DNA of 64,000 nt from Gordonia prachuapensis. GTDB taxonomy: Bacteria > Actinomycetota > Actinomycetes > Mycobacteriales > Mycobacteriaceae. Made by a program: the position numbers and the translations under genes. How positions within the stretch are numbered: the first letter of the stretch is position 1; the number at the start of each line of letters is the position of its first letter. Shown here piece after piece: positions 61,538-64,000 of the stretch. Below the pieces are notes generated by a model. That model was not told the origin of the DNA. It worked only from the letters and a program-made list of their open reading frames with translations, and ran no database searches. The stretch covers positions 1-64,000 of the forward strand of contig NZ_JAZDUE010000013.1 in NCBI RefSeq assembly GCF_036350515.1, written 5' to 3'.

Positions 61538-61539
61538 CC

Positions 61540-61989
61540 TCAGATCTGGCCGGTGGCGTCGTAGATCCAGCTGGTGTCGGCGGTGGTCAGGTCGTCCATC
61601 CAGGTCGGCGGGCCGTTGTTGATGAGTGTGGCCGAGTCCCAGTAGTCCTTCCACAAGGTCACCTTGCCGTCGCGCAGACGATGCACCGTCACGAACGGCA
61701 GCACCGCCACTTCGCCGGTGCGCCACTTCCATGTCTCGGAATGCTCGTAGATGACGTCATCACCGTTTGCGACGATCAGTCCGTCGTGGTTCGAGTATTC
61801 CGCCAGGGGTTCGAGCCCCACCCGGAGTCGCTTGACGATGTCCGTGGGGCCGCGCGCGGCGAGCGCCGGCCCGAACGGCACGTCGACGTACACGCAGTCG
61901 TCGGTCACGAAACCTGCGACCGCATCCCAATCGCGGTCGGAGAGAGCGCGCCACAGCCCGAGGACGATATCGGCTGCCGAGGTCGTCAC
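61540..61989 (-). CDS. NTF2-like/SnoaL-type protein (limonene epoxide hydrolase-like)
   Basis: A 149-residue NTF2-fold protein. GLWRALSDRDWDAVAGFVTDDCVYVDVPFGP is the typical first half, and PFVTVHRLRDGKVTLWKDYWD the typical strand-loop of the SnoaL/limonene-epoxide-hydrolase group. It may be a small hydrolase or isomerase, or a ligand-binding protein. It overlaps the amidohydrolase gene upstream by 4 bp and is probably its partner in one pathway. Confidence 0.83.
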   Translation of the reverse strand: MTTSAADIVLGLWRALSDRDWDAVAGFVTDDCVYVDVPFGPALAARGPTDIVKRLRVGLEPLAEYSNHDGLIVANGDDVIYEHSETWKWRTGEVAVLPFVTVHRLRDGKVTLWKDYWDSATLINNGPPTWMDDLTTADTSWIYDATGQI

Positions 61990-63866
61990 TCGGACACCCC
62001 CGCCTCGGCGAGGGCAGTTCCACGCGTCTGCGGGCCGGTGACGCCTGCCGCGTCCGCGGCCACCGGCGCGCCACGGCGGCCGGCCCGCAGGAACTGTCCG
62101 GTCCGCTGCTGTCCCACCATCTCGGTCGGCACCCCGCGGTCGACCACCCGGCGACCGCTGACGTACACCGCCACGACGGTGTCGTCGTTACGATTCACCA
62201 TGCGTGACATGCCGCCGAACGCGGGAACGGTTGCCTCGGCGTACTTCTCGAGCGAGTCATCGAGATGCTCCGGATCGACGATCATCAGGTCGGCACGGTC
62301 GCCGGGACGCAGATGGCCGGCGTCGATGTCGTACCAATCAGCGAGCTCGCCGGTCATGCGGTGTACCGCCTCGGCGACGGTCATGAACGGTTCCCCGCTC
62401 TGTTCGGCGAGGTGCACATGCTTGAGCAGCCGAAGTCCGCAGTTGTAGAACGCCATGTTGCGCAGGTGTGCCCCGGCATCGGAGAAGCCGAGCTGGATTC
62501 CCGGTTCGCGGGCCATCTGCCTGAGGACCTCGGGTCGGTGATTGGAGATCGTGGTTCGCCAGCGGATGTCGGTCCCGTGTTCGAGCACGAGGTCGAGGAA
62601 CGCATCGACCGGATGCAGGCCGCCCCGGTCGAGTCCGACCTGTCCGAACGATTTCCCGATCACCGACCGGTCGGGGCAGGCGACGATCTCGGCGTCGAAG
62701 AAGTCTCGATGCCACACCCGGGTCCCGAACTTCGACTCGTAATCCTTGCGGAACCGGCGCCGGTACGCCTCGTCGCGCAACAGTTCGTCGCGGGCGAGCT
62801 GCTCCTTGAGATGCAGTGCCGCGGCACCGGAACCGAACTCCTCGAAGATGACCAGATCGATGCCGTCGGCGTACACCTCGAAGGGCACTGGTAGATGCTG
62901 CCAGCGGAAGTCGCCGCCGAGCCGGTTCACCAGGCCCGCAAGGGGACCCATGATCTTGATCGCGTACGGGTTGGCCTTGATGTCGGCGGCCGAGAGCAGG
63001 CTGGTCTTGAGTGTGCGGCGTCCGATACCCAGCGAGGTGAAGGCCTGCGAACCCACGTTCGCCGGATTGGAGATGTCGGGTCCGGCCTGCAGAATCCGTC
63101 CGGTCTTGCGGAGCAACGACTTGAGGCGACGGAGTTCACGGGGTTTGGCGTAGGTCGATGGAAGGGTGCGCGACCGGCAGGTGTCGCCGTCGAGCTTGTC
63201 GAACAGGAGTTGCTGCGACGACATCCCGACGAATCCACAGTCCAGGGCCTCCGCCAGCCACCGCTCCATCTGGGCCTGCTCGGATGCCGTGGGCCGGACA
63301 TTCGACCGGGTCGCCCGATCGAGGCCCATGGCCGCGGTGCGCATGTCGGAATGCCCGATGAAGCCGGCGACGTTCGGGCCGAGCGGGCGGGCGTCGAGAG
63401 CGTCGATGTAGTCGGCCGGCGCCGACCACGTCTTGTGGCGGTCCACGGTGTCGATCACGTGCTCACGCGGAATCGCCTCGACCCTCCCGAACAGATCCCC
63501 CGCCTCGGTGCCGTCCACGTGGATCGTGGACAGCGAGCATGACCCCACCAGAACCGTTGTCACCCCGTGGCGTAACGACTCCGCGAGCGCAGGTTGGGCA
63601 AGCACCTCGACGTCGTAGTGGGTGTGGATGTCGATCATCCCGGGCATGACCCAGTTGCCCGAGGCGTCGACGACATCGTCACATCCGCTCTCGTCCAGCG
63701 GATCTGCGGAGACCACCGCCACCGCACCGTCCCGGATTCCGATGGAGCGGATCGCCGGCGGCGTGCCCGTCCCGTCGAACCACAGCCCGTCCCGAATGAT
63801 TGTGTCGTAGGTCACTCGATCATTAGAGACATGCGTCGCCATCAGTGTCAACGAATCGGTAGACAT
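61986..63866 (-). CDS. D-aminoacylase-type amidohydrolase
   Basis: A 626-residue amidohydrolase of the N-acyl-D-amino-acid deacylase group. The N-terminal metal motif is DIHTHYDVEVL. GFIGHSDMRTAAMG, a late SDAGAHLRNM (metal Asp) and GDRADLMIVDPE are further landmarks. Such enzymes hydrolyse N-acyl amino acids or cyclic amides; many mycolata carry several with unknown substrates. I took ATG 63866; ATG 63842 is in frame and neither has a good ribosome site. A CAGATCTG palindrome lies 5 bp upstream. First gene of an operon with the NTF2-like gene. Confidence 0.85.
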   Translation of the reverse strand: MSTDSLTLMATHVSNDRVTYDTIIRDGLWFDGTGTPPAIRSIGIRDGAVAVVSADPLDESGCDDVVDASGNWVMPGMIDIHTHYDVEVLAQPALAESLRHGVTTVLVGSCSLSTIHVDGTEAGDLFGRVEAIPREHVIDTVDRHKTWSAPADYIDALDARPLGPNVAGFIGHSDMRTAAMGLDRATRSNVRPTASEQAQMERWLAEALDCGFVGMSSQQLLFDKLDGDTCRSRTLPSTYAKPRELRRLKSLLRKTGRILQAGPDISNPANVGSQAFTSLGIGRRTLKTSLLSAADIKANPYAIKIMGPLAGLVNRLGGDFRWQHLPVPFEVYADGIDLVIFEEFGSGAAALHLKEQLARDELLRDEAYRRRFRKDYESKFGTRVWHRDFFDAEIVACPDRSVIGKSFGQVGLDRGGLHPVDAFLDLVLEHGTDIRWRTTISNHRPEVLRQMAREPGIQLGFSDAGAHLRNMAFYNCGLRLLKHVHLAEQSGEPFMTVAEAVHRMTGELADWYDIDAGHLRPGDRADLMIVDPEHLDDSLEKYAEATVPAFGGMSRMVNRNDDTVVAVYVSGRRVVDRGVPTEMVGQQRTGQFLRAGRRGAPVAADAAGVTGPQTRGTALAEAGVSE

Positions 63867-63976
63867 TTTTTCAGATCTGTACACTCGACCCACTCGCCGT
63901 CGCCGATGTCAGTCGCGATGCGGAGTCAGCAAGAACGGTCGGGTGCGTGCATGCTCCCGCGGCGGATACTGAGTCC

Positions 63977-64000
63977 ATGGGCGAGGACACCGGACGTGAC
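63977..64000 (+). CDS. Start of an unidentified divergent gene (8 codons)
   Basis: The window ends eight codons after an ATG (MGEDTGRD) that lies 110 bp from the amidohydrolase start, in divergent orientation. A regulator would be usual in this place, but too little is visible to identify it or be sure it is a gene. Confidence 0.3.

Overview
This 64 kb window is high-GC actinobacterial DNA, most likely from a mycolic-acid genus such as Gordonia. Supporting signs are an F420-type PPOX protein, a FurA/KatG pair with a leaderless promoter, a FabG3-like dehydrogenase next to a KstR-like operator, and DUF2332, DUF4334 and DUF5987 proteins. The genus is an inference from gene content. No tRNA, rRNA or CRISPR array was seen.

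The first 13.2 kb is an accessory region of nested mobile DNA. It opens with the tail of an IS3-family transposase whose insertion removed the start of an amidohydrolase gene (1-1147). Next comes a Tn7-like transposon, roughly 1546-10868, encoding TnsA, TnsB, TnsC and a short TniQ. Its ends are proposed from three copies of an 18-19 bp motif on one side and three inverted copies on the other. It appears to carry a methyltransferase gene and a DUF4062 (TIR-like fold) gene. The DUF4062 gene is split by a complete IS21-family element (7365-10015) flanked by a 6 bp target duplication; without the insertion the two halves read as one frame. To the right lie three toxin-antitoxin operons (mazEF-like, vapBC, mazEF-like) on the minus strand. 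Each has a palindrome just before the antitoxin start and, further upstream, a copy of the same 30 bp repeat. The array ends exactly at the 3' end of a DUF2332 gene.

From 13.2 to 35 kb the window is ordinary chromosome: a PhoD-like phosphatase, AspT-like and CPA2 transporters, a thiamine-pyrophosphate enzyme, a YbdK-like ligase, IlvD, several small enzymes, and a GMC oxidoreductase paired with a Tat-exported DUF5987 protein. From 35.2 to 38.3 kb is an oxidative-stress block: dodecin, furA and katG, closed by a strong hairpin. BluB and a methyltransferase follow. A compact URC-type uracil catabolism operon (RibA-like Urc1, DUF1688 Urc4, uracil phosphoribosyltransferase) occupies 39.8-42.9 kb. 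A four-gene ABC export/TetR operon and a CPBP protease run to 47.1 kb.

From 47 to 50.2 kb are a BASS-type transporter and a divergent dehydrogenase pair sharing the KstR-like site. From 50.3 to 59.7 kb is a complete polyol utilization locus: xylulokinase, mannitol-type dehydrogenase and zinc alcohol dehydrogenase on one side, and a SorC-type regulator with a four-component sugar ABC importer on the other, around a shared operator. The window ends with a membrane alpha/beta hydrolase, an NTF2-like protein and a D-aminoacylase-type amidohydrolase.
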